From Flavobacterium sp. ACN6 (lineage in GTDB: Bacteria > Bacteroidota > Bacteroidia > Flavobacteriales > Flavobacteriaceae), in contig NZ_MRCQ01000002.1 in the NCBI RefSeq assembly GCF_002304005.1, positions 372,001 through 436,000 of the forward strand: a DNA stretch of 64,000 nucleotides, read 5' to 3'. The stretch's first letter is position 1, and each line of letters starts with the position of its first letter. Below are positions 9,708 to 18,768 of the stretch, piece after piece. A model generated the notes under the pieces. That model was given only the letters and a program-made list of their open reading frames with translations. It was not told the origin of the DNA and did no database searches. A program made the translations under genes and the position numbers.

Positions 9708-10844
9708 ATGAAAAAATACATTTTAACGTTTTTAACCGTAACATTAATAAGCAGTTCTTGCTTCTCCAAAAAAAGTATGGATAATACTAATTTGTCACTT
9801 TCAGATAAAAAAGCAACCGCCGAAACTCAAGACTTGTATAAAAACCTCAATACATTGTCTAAAAAAGGTTTTCTATTTGGGCATCAAGACGATTTGGCAT
9901 ACGGTGTAAAATGGAAATACGAGAACGGCCGAAGCGACGTAAAAGATGCTGCTGGCGATTATCCCGCAGTTTATGGGTGGGATATTGCAGGTTTGGAAAA
10001 GGACAGCCCTAATAATATCGATGGCGTACCTTTTGCAAAAATGAAACAATATATTATTGAAGCCAATGCAAGAGGCGGTATTTCTACCGTGAGCTGGCAT
10101 TTTGACAATCCAGCAACAGGGAAAGATGCTTGGGATCATACTCCAAATTCGTTAAAAACAATTTTACCAGGCGCAGAAAATCATAAAAAATTTACTTCTT
10201 GGTTAGATAAAGCAGCCACTTTCTTCTTATCTCTAAAAGATAAAAACGGCAAAAACATTCCGATCCTTTTTAGACCTTTTCATGAACTTACCGGCGGATG
10301 GTTTTGGTGGGGAAAAGGCAATTGTACTCCAGAAGAATTTAAAACAGCGTGGAAATTTACCTTCGATTATCTTCAAAAAAAAGGTGTTCACAATTTAATA
10401 TATGTCTACAATACAGGCGGTTTTGGCAGTGAAGCAGATTTCTTAGCCAATTATCCTGGAGATGAATATGCAGATGTTTTAAGTTTTGACAGCTACCAAA
10501 ACAGTAACGATCCAAACGGTGAGAAATTTATCAATGAAGTTCAAAAGCAGTTTAAAATCTTAAACGAAATTAATGCCAAAAAACATAAATTAATAGCTTT
10601 AGCAGAAGCTGGCTACGAAGCCGTTCCAGATCCAAAATGGTGGACAGGCACTTTATTGAAAGCTATTGGAGATTATAAAATTTCATATGTCTTACTATGG
10701 AGAAACCACGGCTGGCAGGAAAAAGAACAAAAAATGCATTATTACGCACCTTTCTCTGGACAAGTGAGTGAAAAAGATTTTGTCGATTTTTATAATCTGG
10801 ATCAAACTATCTTTGAAAAAGACATTCCAAAAAAATTAAAATAA
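9708..10844 (+). CDS. GH26 beta-1,4-mannanase (lipoprotein)
   Basis: This 378-residue enzyme is a retaining endo-beta-1,4-mannanase or mannobiohydrolase. The N-terminus ends in a lipobox (LISSSC, Cys18), so it is probably membrane-anchored. GH26 hallmarks are GFLFGHQDDLAYG (54-66), VSWHFDNP (128-135), the acid/base Glu193 in FRPFHELTGGWFWWG and the nucleophile Glu300 in ALAEAGYEA. Lys-Ser-Met-Asp follows the lipid cysteine closely, without the acidic surface-export signal, which hints at a periplasmic site. It opens the plus-strand operon, like the mannobiose-forming ManA of the Bacteroides fragilis mannan cluster. That similarity is known biology applied by gene order, not a search result. 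Confidence 0.95.
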   Translation: MKKYILTFLTVTLISSSCFSKKSMDNTNLSLSDKKATAETQDLYKNLNTLSKKGFLFGHQDDLAYGVKWKYENGRSDVKDAAGDYPAVYGWDIAGLEKDSPNNIDGVPFAKMKQYIIEANARGGISTVSWHFDNPATGKDAWDHTPNSLKTILPGAENHKKFTSWLDKAATFFLSLKDKNGKNIPILFRPFHELTGGWFWWGKGNCTPEEFKTAWKFTFDYLQKKGVHNLIYVYNTGGFGSEADFLANYPGDEYADVLSFDSYQNSNDPNGEKFINEVQKQFKILNEINAKKHKLIALAEAGYEAVPDPKWWTGTLLKAIGDYKISYVLLWRNHGWQEKEQKMHYYAPFSGQVSEKDFVDFYNLDQTIFEKDIPKKLK

Positions 10845-10879
10845 CCCCCAAATAAATTACAATCTTTAAAAAAAATCTA

Positions 10880-12271
10880 ATGCACGACAAAATTAGTTTA
10901 AAAGAAAAAATAGGTTACGGTCTTGGAGACGCTGCTTCATCTATGTTCTGGAAAATTTTCAGTATGTATTTGTTGTTTTTTTACACCGATGTTTTCGGAT
11001 TAGCGCCTGCTGTAGTTGGAACCATGTTTTTAATTACCCGAATCTGGGATTCCTGCTTTGACCCTATTGTTGGAATTATAGCAGACAGGACCAAAAGTAA
11101 ATGGGGAAAATTTAGACCGTATTTACTTTGGGTAGCAATTCCGTTTGCTGTGATTGGGGTTTTAACTTTTTATACTCCAGATTTTGACGAAAAAGGTAAA
11201 ATCATTTATGCCTACGTTACGTATTCCTTAATGATGATGATTTATTCATTAATAAATGTTCCTTATGCATCTCTTTTGGGCGTAATGTCTTCTGATAGAA
11301 AAGAAAGAAATACACTTTCTTCTTACCGTATGGTTTTTGCTTTCGGCGGGAGTCTTTTGGCACTTTGGCTTATTGAACCTTTGGTAAATTATTTCGGCGG
11401 AAACTTAAATTCTAAAACAGGATGGCTGGCAACGATTGCCGTTTTTGGACTAATCACCACAGTATTTTTCTGGGCTTGTTTCTTATTCACAAAAGAAAGA
11501 ATAAAACCAATTGCAGATGAGCAGAATAATTTAAAAGAAGATTTAAACGATCTTTTAAAAAATAAACCTTGGTGGATTTTATTGGGAGCAGGAATTGGAG
11601 CTTTAGTCTTTAATTCGATACGTGACGGAGCTGCGGTTTATTATTTCAAATATTATGTAAGCAGTGCCGTAAACTTTGATTTTTCGCTTTTTGGAACCGA
11701 TTTTCATATGACGCCAACGTCAATCTATTTGGTTTTAGGGCAAGCAGCAAACATCATCGGAGTAATCATTGCAACACCAATTGCTAATAAAATTGGAAAA
11801 AAGAAAACCTTCTTTGGAGCAATGGCTTTGGCTGCAATTCTAAGTTTAGTTTTCTATTTATTTGGAAAAGAAGACATTTTATTAATTCTCATTTTCCAAG
11901 TTTTAATCAGTATTTGTGCAGGCTGTATTTTCCCATTAATCTGGTCGATGTACGCAGACAGTGCCGATTATTCAGAATGGAAACAAGGACGCAGAGCGAC
12001 AGGTTTAGTTTTTTCTGCTTCCTCAATGTCGCAAAAATTTGGCTGGACAATTGGAGGCGCCGGAGCTGGATGGCTTTTAGGTTATTACGGTTTTCAGGCA
12101 AATGTAGAACAGACAGCAACAGCACAAAACGGAATTCAGTTAATGTTGAGTATACTTCCTGCAATAGCAGCGGCAATATCAGTAGCGTTTATTGCATTTT
12201 ATCCATTATCTGAAGAAAAATTACAAATAATAGAACAGGATTTAAACCAAAAAAGAGATCAAAATCACTAA
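10880..12271 (+). CDS. GPH-family sugar:cation symporter, probably for mannobiose
   Basis: This 463-residue inner-membrane transporter has about 12 membrane segments. It belongs to the glycoside-pentoside-hexuronide group of the major facilitator superfamily (MelB-like). The family start EKIGYGLGDAASSMFWKIF and the motif DSCFDPIVGIIADRTKSKWGKFRP, with the Asp residues used for cation coupling, are clear. It starts 35 bases after the GH26 gene and precedes the GH130 and epimerase genes. In B. fragilis the equivalent symporter carries mannobiose from periplasm to cytoplasm, and I infer the same role. The conserved acidic residues in helix 2 are intact. Confidence 0.93.
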   Translation: MHDKISLKEKIGYGLGDAASSMFWKIFSMYLLFFYTDVFGLAPAVVGTMFLITRIWDSCFDPIVGIIADRTKSKWGKFRPYLLWVAIPFAVIGVLTFYTPDFDEKGKIIYAYVTYSLMMMIYSLINVPYASLLGVMSSDRKERNTLSSYRMVFAFGGSLLALWLIEPLVNYFGGNLNSKTGWLATIAVFGLITTVFFWACFLFTKERIKPIADEQNNLKEDLNDLLKNKPWWILLGAGIGALVFNSIRDGAAVYYFKYYVSSAVNFDFSLFGTDFHMTPTSIYLVLGQAANIIGVIIATPIANKIGKKKTFFGAMALAAILSLVFYLFGKEDILLILIFQVLISICAGCIFPLIWSMYADSADYSEWKQGRRATGLVFSASSMSQKFGWTIGGAGAGWLLGYYGFQANVEQTATAQNGIQLMLSILPAIAAAISVAFIAFYPLSEEKLQIIEQDLNQKRDQNH

Positions 12272-12300
12272 AAATAGTACGGATACAGAAACCAATTTAT

Positions 12301-13491
12301 ATGACAACGATAACATCTTCAGCCATTTTTCAAGAAAGAAAATCGGCATTAGAAAAAGAACATAAAGGACTTCTTGAACAAAAAAACGGACCACAAGAAG
12401 TGGCAGGAAACGGAATTTATGACCGTTACAAAAATCCTGTAGTAACAGCAGCGCACATTCCTTTAAACTGGCGTTTTGACTTTAACGAAAGTACAAATCC
12501 TTTTTTACAAGAACGAATCGGAATAAATGCCGCTTTCAACGCTGGCGCAATGAAATGGAACGGCAAATATTTATTGGCAGTTCGTGTAGAAGGAATCGAC
12601 AGAAAATCATTTTTTGCCATTGCCGAAAGTCCAAACGGAGTGGATAATTTCAAGTTTTGGGATAAACCATGCGTGATTCCTCAAACCGAAGAACCAGATA
12701 CAAATGTATACGACATGCGTTTGATCAACCACGAAGACGGTTATGTTTACGGTATTTTCTGTACAGAAAGAAAAGACCCGAAAGCTCCAAAAGGTGATAC
12801 GAGTTCGGCTGTAGCCAATGCCGGAATTGTACGCTCCAAAGATCTGGTAAACTGGGAAAGACTTCCAGATTTAATTTCAAATACGGGACAACAGCGAAAT
12901 GTAGTTTTACATCCTGAATTTGTAAACGGAAAATATGCTCTATACACACGTCCGCAAGATGGTTTTATTGATGTAGGAAGCGGCGGCGGAATTGGTTTAG
13001 GTTACGTGGAAGACATGACAAATCCTGTTGTAAAAGAAGAAAAAATCATTTTTGGCAAGCAATATCATACCATTTACGAATTGAAAAATGGTCTAGGCCC
13101 AGCTCCAATAAAAACTTCAAAAGGCTGGCTGCATTTAGCACACGGCGTTCGTAATACAGCTGCAGGATTGCGTTATACGCTATATATGTTTATGACCGAT
13201 CTAAATGATATTTCGAAAGTAACACACGTTCCGGCGGGACATTTTATGGGACCAGAAGGAATCGAAAGAGTTGGTGATGTATCGAACGTTTTATTCTCAA
13301 ACGGATGGATTGAAGATGAAAACGGAACTGTTTATGTGTATTACGCCTCATCAGACACCAGAATGCATGTTGCCGTTTCAACTGTTGAAAAACTTGTTGA
13401 TTATGTAACCAATGCTCCAGCAGATACTTTTATTTCAGCAGGTTCTGTACAAACAATTATTGATCAAGTCGAAAGAAATAACGCAATTTAA
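12301..13491 (+). CDS. GH130 4-O-beta-D-mannosyl-D-glucose phosphorylase
   Basis: This 396-residue cytoplasmic protein has no signal peptide. It matches GH130 subfamily 1 in length and motifs: NPVVTAAHIPLNWRFDF (45-61), INAAFNAGAMKWNGKYLLAVRVEG (split motifs around 75-98), and NVYDMRL (135-141), where the conserved Asp region that gives the general acid lies. It should phosphorolyse beta-1,4-mannosyl-glucose to alpha-mannose-1-phosphate and glucose. The epimerase gene begins 6 bases after its stop, so the two enzymes of the pathway are translationally close. Mannobiose phosphorylase activity (subfamily 2) is less likely because a 2-epimerase is next door. Confidence 0.94.
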   Translation: MTTITSSAIFQERKSALEKEHKGLLEQKNGPQEVAGNGIYDRYKNPVVTAAHIPLNWRFDFNESTNPFLQERIGINAAFNAGAMKWNGKYLLAVRVEGIDRKSFFAIAESPNGVDNFKFWDKPCVIPQTEEPDTNVYDMRLINHEDGYVYGIFCTERKDPKAPKGDTSSAVANAGIVRSKDLVNWERLPDLISNTGQQRNVVLHPEFVNGKYALYTRPQDGFIDVGSGGGIGLGYVEDMTNPVVKEEKIIFGKQYHTIYELKNGLGPAPIKTSKGWLHLAHGVRNTAAGLRYTLYMFMTDLNDISKVTHVPAGHFMGPEGIERVGDVSNVLFSNGWIEDENGTVYVYYASSDTRMHVAVSTVEKLVDYVTNAPADTFISAGSVQTIIDQVERNNAI

Positions 13492-13497
13492 GATATC

Positions 13498-14688
13498 GTG
13501 TCATTACAAAGAAAGCTATTAAAATCTGAGTTATCCGCAGAACTCGATTCCATTTTAAACTATTGGTCAGAACACACTGTTGACGATAAAAATGGTGGAT
13601 TTGTCGGGCAAATCGATTTTGAAGATCATATTATTGGAAATGCAGAAAAAGGATCGGTTTTAAATGCACGGATCCTTTGGACTTTCTCTGCCAGTTATCA
13701 GACCACAAAAAACGAAAACCACAAAAAACTGGCAGCGCGAGCATTTGAATTTCTTTCTTCTAATTTTTATGACACTAAATTTGGAGGTCTTTTTTGGAGT
13801 ATAAATGAGGATAAAACTCCAAAAGACACCAAAAATCAGATTTATGCATTGGCATTTGCGATTTATGGCTTATCTGAATATTATGCGATTTCAAAAGAAG
13901 AAAAAGCTTTAGAAATAGCTAAAAATTTATATTTCAAAATTCAGGAATACAGCTATGATCCTATAAACAAAGGATACTTTGAAGCTTTTACCAGAGATTG
14001 GCAGCCAATTGAAGATTTACGTCTGAGTGCAAAAGATGCCAACGAAAAGAAAACGATGAATACACATCTTCATATTATTGAAGGTTATGTGAATTTATAT
14101 AAAGTTTGGAAAGACGAAAAACTGCTTAAAGATATTGTTGAATTATTAGAAACAATTGAAGAACATTTCATTAATACCGAAACAGGTCATTTACGATTGT
14201 TTTTTGATGAAAATTGGAACGAAAAGATCGATGTTATTTCATACGGACATGATATTGAAGCAGCCTGGCTTTTACAACAATGTGCTGAAATTTCAGGAAA
14301 TGAAACGTTGATTGAAAATTATAAAAAACACGCTCTCCAAATTGCCGAAGCCACAAAAGAAGGTTTTGATTCTGACGGCGGATTATGGTATGAATTTGAT
14401 CCAAAGAAAAATGAATTAATTGCCGAAAAACATTGGTGGCCACAGGCAGAAGCTTTAATTGGTTTTTACAATGCATATCAATTAACTGGAAAAGAAGAAT
14501 ATCTGGATATTGTTTACAAAAACTGGAAATTCATAAAAAAATATATGATCGACCAGCAAAACGGAGAATGGTATTGGGGAATTTACGACGATTATTCTGT
14601 AATGAAAAAAGATAAAGCCGGATTTTGGAAATGTCCCTATCATAACGGACGCGCCTGTCTTGAGTTGATGAGTAGAATTCAAGATTAA
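13498..14688 (+). CDS. Cellobiose/mannobiose 2-epimerase (AGE superfamily)
   Basis: This 396-residue cytoplasmic alpha/alpha-barrel enzyme belongs to the N-acylglucosamine 2-epimerase superfamily. The catalytic histidines of cellobiose 2-epimerases are visible: His190/His192 in NTHLHIIEGY, His251 in SYGHDIEAAW and His382 in CPYHNGRACLE. The HWWPQAEAL motif (312-320) is also typical. The reaction converts the reducing mannose of mannobiose to glucose, giving mannosyl-glucose for the GH130 enzyme just upstream. The start is GTG at 13498; no better ATG exists nearby, and the reading frame gives the normal family N-terminus. Confidence 0.94.
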   Translation: MSLQRKLLKSELSAELDSILNYWSEHTVDDKNGGFVGQIDFEDHIIGNAEKGSVLNARILWTFSASYQTTKNENHKKLAARAFEFLSSNFYDTKFGGLFWSINEDKTPKDTKNQIYALAFAIYGLSEYYAISKEEKALEIAKNLYFKIQEYSYDPINKGYFEAFTRDWQPIEDLRLSAKDANEKKTMNTHLHIIEGYVNLYKVWKDEKLLKDIVELLETIEEHFINTETGHLRLFFDENWNEKIDVISYGHDIEAAWLLQQCAEISGNETLIENYKKHALQIAEATKEGFDSDGGLWYEFDPKKNELIAEKHWWPQAEALIGFYNAYQLTGKEEYLDIVYKNWKFIKKYMIDQQNGEWYWGIYDDYSVMKKDKAGFWKCPYHNGRACLELMSRIQD

Positions 14689-14723
14689 TTTTAATCACTT
14701 TTAACGCTAATTTTTTCTAGCCA

Positions 14724-15272
14724 ATGAAACAATTTTTACTTCTAAGTTTAGTATTTGTGATGACAACAATACATGCGCAAACGAATCTTATCAAAAACGG
14801 AGGTTTTGAATACGAATTTGTAAATTGGAGAGGCGAAGAAAATGGTGCGCTTTCTATTTACGATAAAAAATCTGGAAAAAATGCTGCGCTGATCAATCAA
14901 TATACTGGTGCAGAATGGCGAGCTTTTGATCAAATTGCTATAATTCCCAGAAACACTTTTGCTGTGGAATGTGATGTCTGGATGAAAACAGATGGTGTTG
15001 AAATTCAGAAAGAAGAATACAAAGCTGCATCCATAATTTTAGAATTTTTAAATAGTGCCGAAAAACAAATAAGCACCGAAACAATTGCTGTTGCAAAAGG
15101 AACAACGAACTGGTTTAATTATAAAAAAGCACTAAAAGTTCCGGCTAATGCCAAAAAAATCAGGATAATGCTTGCCTTAGCCCAAACGAACGGCACCGTT
15201 TTTTTTGATGATGTAAAAATAACAACGCTTTCTGAAGAAGAATTTTCAAAGTTGAATAGTAATACAAAATAA
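14724..15272 (+). CDS. Secreted free-standing carbohydrate-binding module (CBM4/9-like)
   Basis: This is a 182-residue protein with a signal peptide (to about residue 18, TIHAQ) and a single beta-sandwich. It opens with NLIKNGGFE, contains an internal WRAFDQIAIIPRNTFAVECDVWMKT stretch (around residues 70-95, two strands), and closes with the GTVFFDDVKI strand. NGGFE at the start and FFDDVxI at the end are the bookends of CBM4/9-type domains. No catalytic domain or lipobox is attached. It lies between the epimerase and the GH5_7 gene in the mannan operon, so it probably binds mannan or helps a mannanase in trans. The CBM family cannot be fixed by eye. Confidence 0.72.
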   Translation: MKQFLLLSLVFVMTTIHAQTNLIKNGGFEYEFVNWRGEENGALSIYDKKSGKNAALINQYTGAEWRAFDQIAIIPRNTFAVECDVWMKTDGVEIQKEEYKAASIILEFLNSAEKQISTETIAVAKGTTNWFNYKKALKVPANAKKIRIMLALAQTNGTVFFDDVKITTLSEEEFSKLNSNTK

Positions 15273-15274
15273 AC

Positions 15275-15307
15275 AAACCTAATAGGTTTTAAAAACCTGT
15301 TAAGTTT
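15275..15307. repeat. Intergenic palindrome AAACCTAATAGGTTTT / AAAACCTGTTAAGTTT
   Basis: This is an imperfect palindrome centred on GGTTTTAAAAACC in the gap between the CBM and GH5_7 genes. A near-perfect copy of the same design occurs at 18769-18801. It lies within the operon, so it may act as an RNA-stabilising hairpin or partial terminator rather than a full stop. Confidence 0.6.
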
Positions 15308-15326
15308 AGTCCTTAAAATATAAATT

Positions 15327-16613
15327 ATGAAAAACAGATTTCTTAAAACTCTTTCTCTAGCCTTAATTTTTGCTGCAATTGCTTGTCAGGCGCAGGAAAA
15401 AATAACCGTAAAAGGAACGCAATTTTATAAAGGTGACAAACCGTATTCTTATATCGGAACCAATTATTGGTACGGAAGTTTATTGGCTTCTAAAAAAGTT
15501 GGTGACCGAAAAAGACTTTTGCGCGAACTGGATTTTATGAAGAAAAACGGAATCGATAATCTTCGTGTTTTAGTTGGTGCCGACGGAGGAAAATACGATT
15601 TTACCGTTCGTCCGGCTCTGCAGTATGAGCAGGGAAAATATGACGAAGATCTTTTGGATGGTTTGGATTTTTTGATCAGCGAAATGAGCAAACGTAATAT
15701 GTATGCGGTTTTGTATTTAACGAATAACTGGGAATGGTCTGGCGGAATGTCGCAATATCTGGAATGGAACGGCAAAGGTGCGATTCCAGTTCCAAATATT
15801 GCTCCAAATACTTGGCCGCAATTTATGTCGTACACAGAACAATTTCACAGCTGTGAACCTTGTATCGAAGCTTTGAATAATCACGTAAAATTTATTATTG
15901 GAAGAACAAATGCATATTCTAAAAAGAAATACAACGAAGATAATACGATTATGTCGTGGCAGGTTGGAAATGAGCCAAGACTTTTTACGGTAGAAAATGA
16001 AGTTAAATTTACAAAATGGCTGAACAATATTGTCGATTTAATAGCCAGCTTAGACAAAAATCATTTGGTTTCTACAGGTTCTGAAGGAAAAAACAGTTCA
16101 AACGACAGCATGGAAATTTTCGAAAGAACGCACAAAAATCCGAATATCGATTATTTGACGATGCACATCTGGCCAAAAAACTGGAACTGGTTTAAAGCTG
16201 ACAATGCTGAAGCTACTATGCCAAAAACAATCGAAAATGCAGGAAAATATATTGACGATCATATTAAGGTGGCTAATAACTTGAAAAGACCAATTATTAT
16301 TGAAGAATTTGGCCTGCCAAGAGAAAATGAAAATTTAAATGCAGGCGCTTCTTCTGTATATCGCGATCAGTTTTACAGTTACATTTTTGGAAGAGTTTTA
16401 GAAAGTCATAAAAATGGCGGCCCGTTGCAAGCAGCAAATTTCTGGGGATACGGCGGTGAAGGAAAAGCAATTCATCCAGACGGAAAATGGAATCCTGGAG
16501 AACCTTTAACTACAGATCCTCCGCAAGAACCACAAGGTTTAAATTCTGTTTTTAATGGTGATAAATCGACTCTTGAAATTGTAAAAAAGTACAATTTAGA
16601 ATTGAAGAAATAA
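15327..16613 (+). CDS. GH5 (subfamily 7-like) endo-beta-1,4-mannanase
   Basis: This 428-residue secreted enzyme has an N-terminal hydrophobic signal ending IACQAQ; Cys20 may be lipidated, but the lipobox is weak. The catalytic residues are Glu216 in SWQVGNEPR (acid/base) and Glu327 in IIIEEFG (nucleophile). The tract NLRVLVGADGG, the Trp-rich LTNNWEWSGGMSQYLEW and the MHIWPKNWNW motif (279-288) are typical of GH5_7 mannanases. It differs from the GH5 at 33-998, so the locus has two distinct GH5 types plus GH26. A second mannanase on the periplasmic or surface side would extend the range of chain lengths handled. Confidence 0.93.
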   Translation: MKNRFLKTLSLALIFAAIACQAQEKITVKGTQFYKGDKPYSYIGTNYWYGSLLASKKVGDRKRLLRELDFMKKNGIDNLRVLVGADGGKYDFTVRPALQYEQGKYDEDLLDGLDFLISEMSKRNMYAVLYLTNNWEWSGGMSQYLEWNGKGAIPVPNIAPNTWPQFMSYTEQFHSCEPCIEALNNHVKFIIGRTNAYSKKKYNEDNTIMSWQVGNEPRLFTVENEVKFTKWLNNIVDLIASLDKNHLVSTGSEGKNSSNDSMEIFERTHKNPNIDYLTMHIWPKNWNWFKADNAEATMPKTIENAGKYIDDHIKVANNLKRPIIIEEFGLPRENENLNAGASSVYRDQFYSYIFGRVLESHKNGGPLQAANFWGYGGEGKAIHPDGKWNPGEPLTTDPPQEPQGLNSVFNGDKSTLEIVKKYNLELKK

Positions 16614-16637
16614 AAAAATTATTCATCCCTGTTTTTT

Positions 16638-16721
16638 GTAGAGACGCACCGCAGTGCGTCTTATGCGTAACGAATATACGCAACGTAAACTGGGCGTAGA
16701 CGCACAGCTGTGCGTCTCTAC
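16638..16721. repeat. Cloverleaf-like inverted repeat (GTAGAGACGCAC family)
   Basis: Perfect 12-base terminal inverted repeats GTAGAGACGCAC (16638-16649) and GTGCGTCTCTAC (16710-16721) enclose 60 bases. Three further stems are visible: GACGCAC/GTGCGTC at 16643-16660, TGCGTA/TACGCA at 16664-16682 and GACGCAC/GTGCGTC at 16699-16716. The ends match a repeat family known from several bacterial genomes, but the whole looks like a non-coding miniature element rather than a gene. It separates GH5_7 from GH97 and may weaken read-through between them. Confidence 0.8.
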
Positions 16722-16744
16722 AGAATAACCAAAATCAAAACTTG

Positions 16745-18739
16745 ATGAAAAAACACAACATGAAAAATACATTTATTCTTTTTTGTTTGGTATTCGTAAA
16801 CCTCTGTTTTGCACAGAAAAAACAAGACTTTACAATGAATTCTCCATACGGAAAAATTCAAATTAAGATTTCGGTTACTGATAAAATCAGCTGGACAATC
16901 ACACATGAAAACGATTTGATTTTGGCTCCATCAGAAATGGCTATGACTTTAGACGGAAATATTGTTTTAGGAAAAAACGCGGTTGTTTTAAATTCAAAAA
17001 AAGAAACTGTAAATAATTCGTTTGAAACCCCTTTGTACAAAAAGAAATCGGTTCAAAACCATTACAACCAATTGACTATTAATTTTAAAAATGACTTCAG
17101 TATTGAATATCGCGTTTTTGATGACGGCGCTGCGTACCGTTTTATAACAAAAAAGAAAAAGGATATCACGGTTAAAAATGAAGAAGTAGTTTTAAATTTT
17201 GATCAGGATTACAATACTTTAATGCCTTATGTTCGTGATTTAAGAAATCCGAAAGACCAATTTATTTCTTCTTTTGAGTCGCATTATGAAAACAAGAAAA
17301 TAAGTGAGTTTTCTAAAGACACTTTAGCTTTTTTACCTTTTTTAATTGATTATAAAAACCACAAAAAAGCGGTTTTTCTGGAAGCTGATTTAGAAGATTA
17401 TCCGGGATTGTTTGTCACCAATACTAAAAATAAAACGGGTTTTGAATCTCGCTTTTCTAAATATCCTCTTCAGGAAACCAACGGCGGATTTAATTACCTC
17501 AACAAATTGATTACAGAAAGAGCCGATTATTTGGTTAAAACAAAAGGTACCAGAACTTTTCCGTGGCGAGCAATTGTGATTTCTGAAAATGATGCTGCTT
17601 TGGCTAATAACGATATGGTCCAGAAATTGGCTTCTCCTTCAAAAATAAAAGATGTTTCTTGGATAAAACCAGGGAAAGTAGCTTGGGATTGGTGGAACGA
17701 CTGGAATATTTATAATGTTGATTTTAAGGCTGGAATTAATACACAGACGTATAAATATTATATTGATTTCGCCTCAAAAAATAAAGTCGAATATGTAGTT
17801 TTAGATGAAGGCTGGAGTATTGAAACAGACATTATGAAACACAATCCGAATGTTGATTTGGAAACTTTAATCGCCTACGCGAAAGAACGAAACGTTGGTA
17901 TTATTTTGTGGGCTTCGTGGATGGCTATACACGACAATACCGAAGATGTTTTTGCTAATTATGCCCAATTGGGAGTGAAAGGTTTTAAAGTGGATTTTAT
18001 AGATCGTGACGATGCTAAAATGGTGAATTCGGTTTATGATATTGCACAAAAAGCAGCCAATCATAAATTGATTATTGATTTTCACGGTATGTACAAACCT
18101 ACCGGAATTCAGCGAACGTATCCCAATATTTTAAATTTTGAAGGCGTAAAAGGATTAGAAAACAATAAATGGACAGCAAATGATGATGTTCCGCTTTACG
18201 ATACTACAATTCCGTTTATCAGAATGATGGCAGGTCCGATGGATTACACGCCCGGTGCGATGCGAAATGCAGCAAAAAGCGAATTCAAACCAAGTCATTC
18301 TAATCCGATGAGTCAGGGAACAAGATGTCATCAATTGGCACTTTACACTATTTTTGAAGCGCCTTTGCAAATGATGGCCGACAGTCCGACAGCTTTTATG
18401 GCGGCACAAGAAAGCACCGATTTTATTGCTAAAGTTCCGACTACTTTTGATGAAACTAATGCTTTGGATGGTGAAGTTGGAAAATTTGTTTCTATTGCCA
18501 GAAGAAAGGGAACTATTTGGTATTTGGGCGCCATCACCAATTGGGATTCAAGAGACATTACAATTGACTTTTCTTTCCTTGAAAAAGGCAAAAAATTCCA
18601 AGCCGAGGTTTTCTTAGATGGTTTAAACGCAGACAAAGCCGCAACTGATTATAAAAAAGAAATCGTAACCGTTGATTCTACAACAAAATTGAAATATCGC
18701 TTGGCGAGCGGCGGTGGATTGGCGATGATTATAAAATAA
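16745..18739 (+). CDS. GH97 glycoside hydrolase, probably retaining alpha-galactosidase type
   Basis: This secreted enzyme has 664 residues when started at the ATG at 16745. A TTG one codon upstream (16742) and an ATG at 16760 are alternatives; the last gives the neatest signal peptide (MKNTFILF to CFAQ). The N-terminal beta-supersandwich precedes a TIM barrel with VAWDWWNDWNIYN and VVLDEGWS. The KVDFIDRDD strand has Asp417, and KGLENNKW has Glu472. The 55-residue spacing equals, as I recall, that of the nucleophile and acid/base of the retaining alpha-galactosidase BT1871, so I favour that activity over the inverting alpha-glucosidase type (SusB). In this locus it would duplicate the GH27 function. 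Confidence 0.88.
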   Translation: MKKHNMKNTFILFCLVFVNLCFAQKKQDFTMNSPYGKIQIKISVTDKISWTITHENDLILAPSEMAMTLDGNIVLGKNAVVLNSKKETVNNSFETPLYKKKSVQNHYNQLTINFKNDFSIEYRVFDDGAAYRFITKKKKDITVKNEEVVLNFDQDYNTLMPYVRDLRNPKDQFISSFESHYENKKISEFSKDTLAFLPFLIDYKNHKKAVFLEADLEDYPGLFVTNTKNKTGFESRFSKYPLQETNGGFNYLNKLITERADYLVKTKGTRTFPWRAIVISENDAALANNDMVQKLASPSKIKDVSWIKPGKVAWDWWNDWNIYNVDFKAGINTQTYKYYIDFASKNKVEYVVLDEGWSIETDIMKHNPNVDLETLIAYAKERNVGIILWASWMAIHDNTEDVFANYAQLGVKGFKVDFIDRDDAKMVNSVYDIAQKAANHKLIIDFHGMYKPTGIQRTYPNILNFEGVKGLENNKWTANDDVPLYDTTIPFIRMMAGPMDYTPGAMRNAAKSEFKPSHSNPMSQGTRCHQLALYTIFEAPLQMMADSPTAFMAAQESTDFIAKVPTTFDETNALDGEVGKFVSIARRKGTIWYLGAITNWDSRDITIDFSFLEKGKKFQAEVFLDGLNADKAATDYKKEIVTVDSTTKLKYRLASGGGLAMIIK

Positions 18740-18768
18740 AAAGATATATCCGTACTCTTTACGTTTCG

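Noticed and set aside
16638..16721. Possible tRNA gene because of the cloverleaf shape
   Set aside because: There is no T-loop GTTCRANNC, no D-loop or CCA pattern, and the arms are copies of each other, so it is a repeat element.
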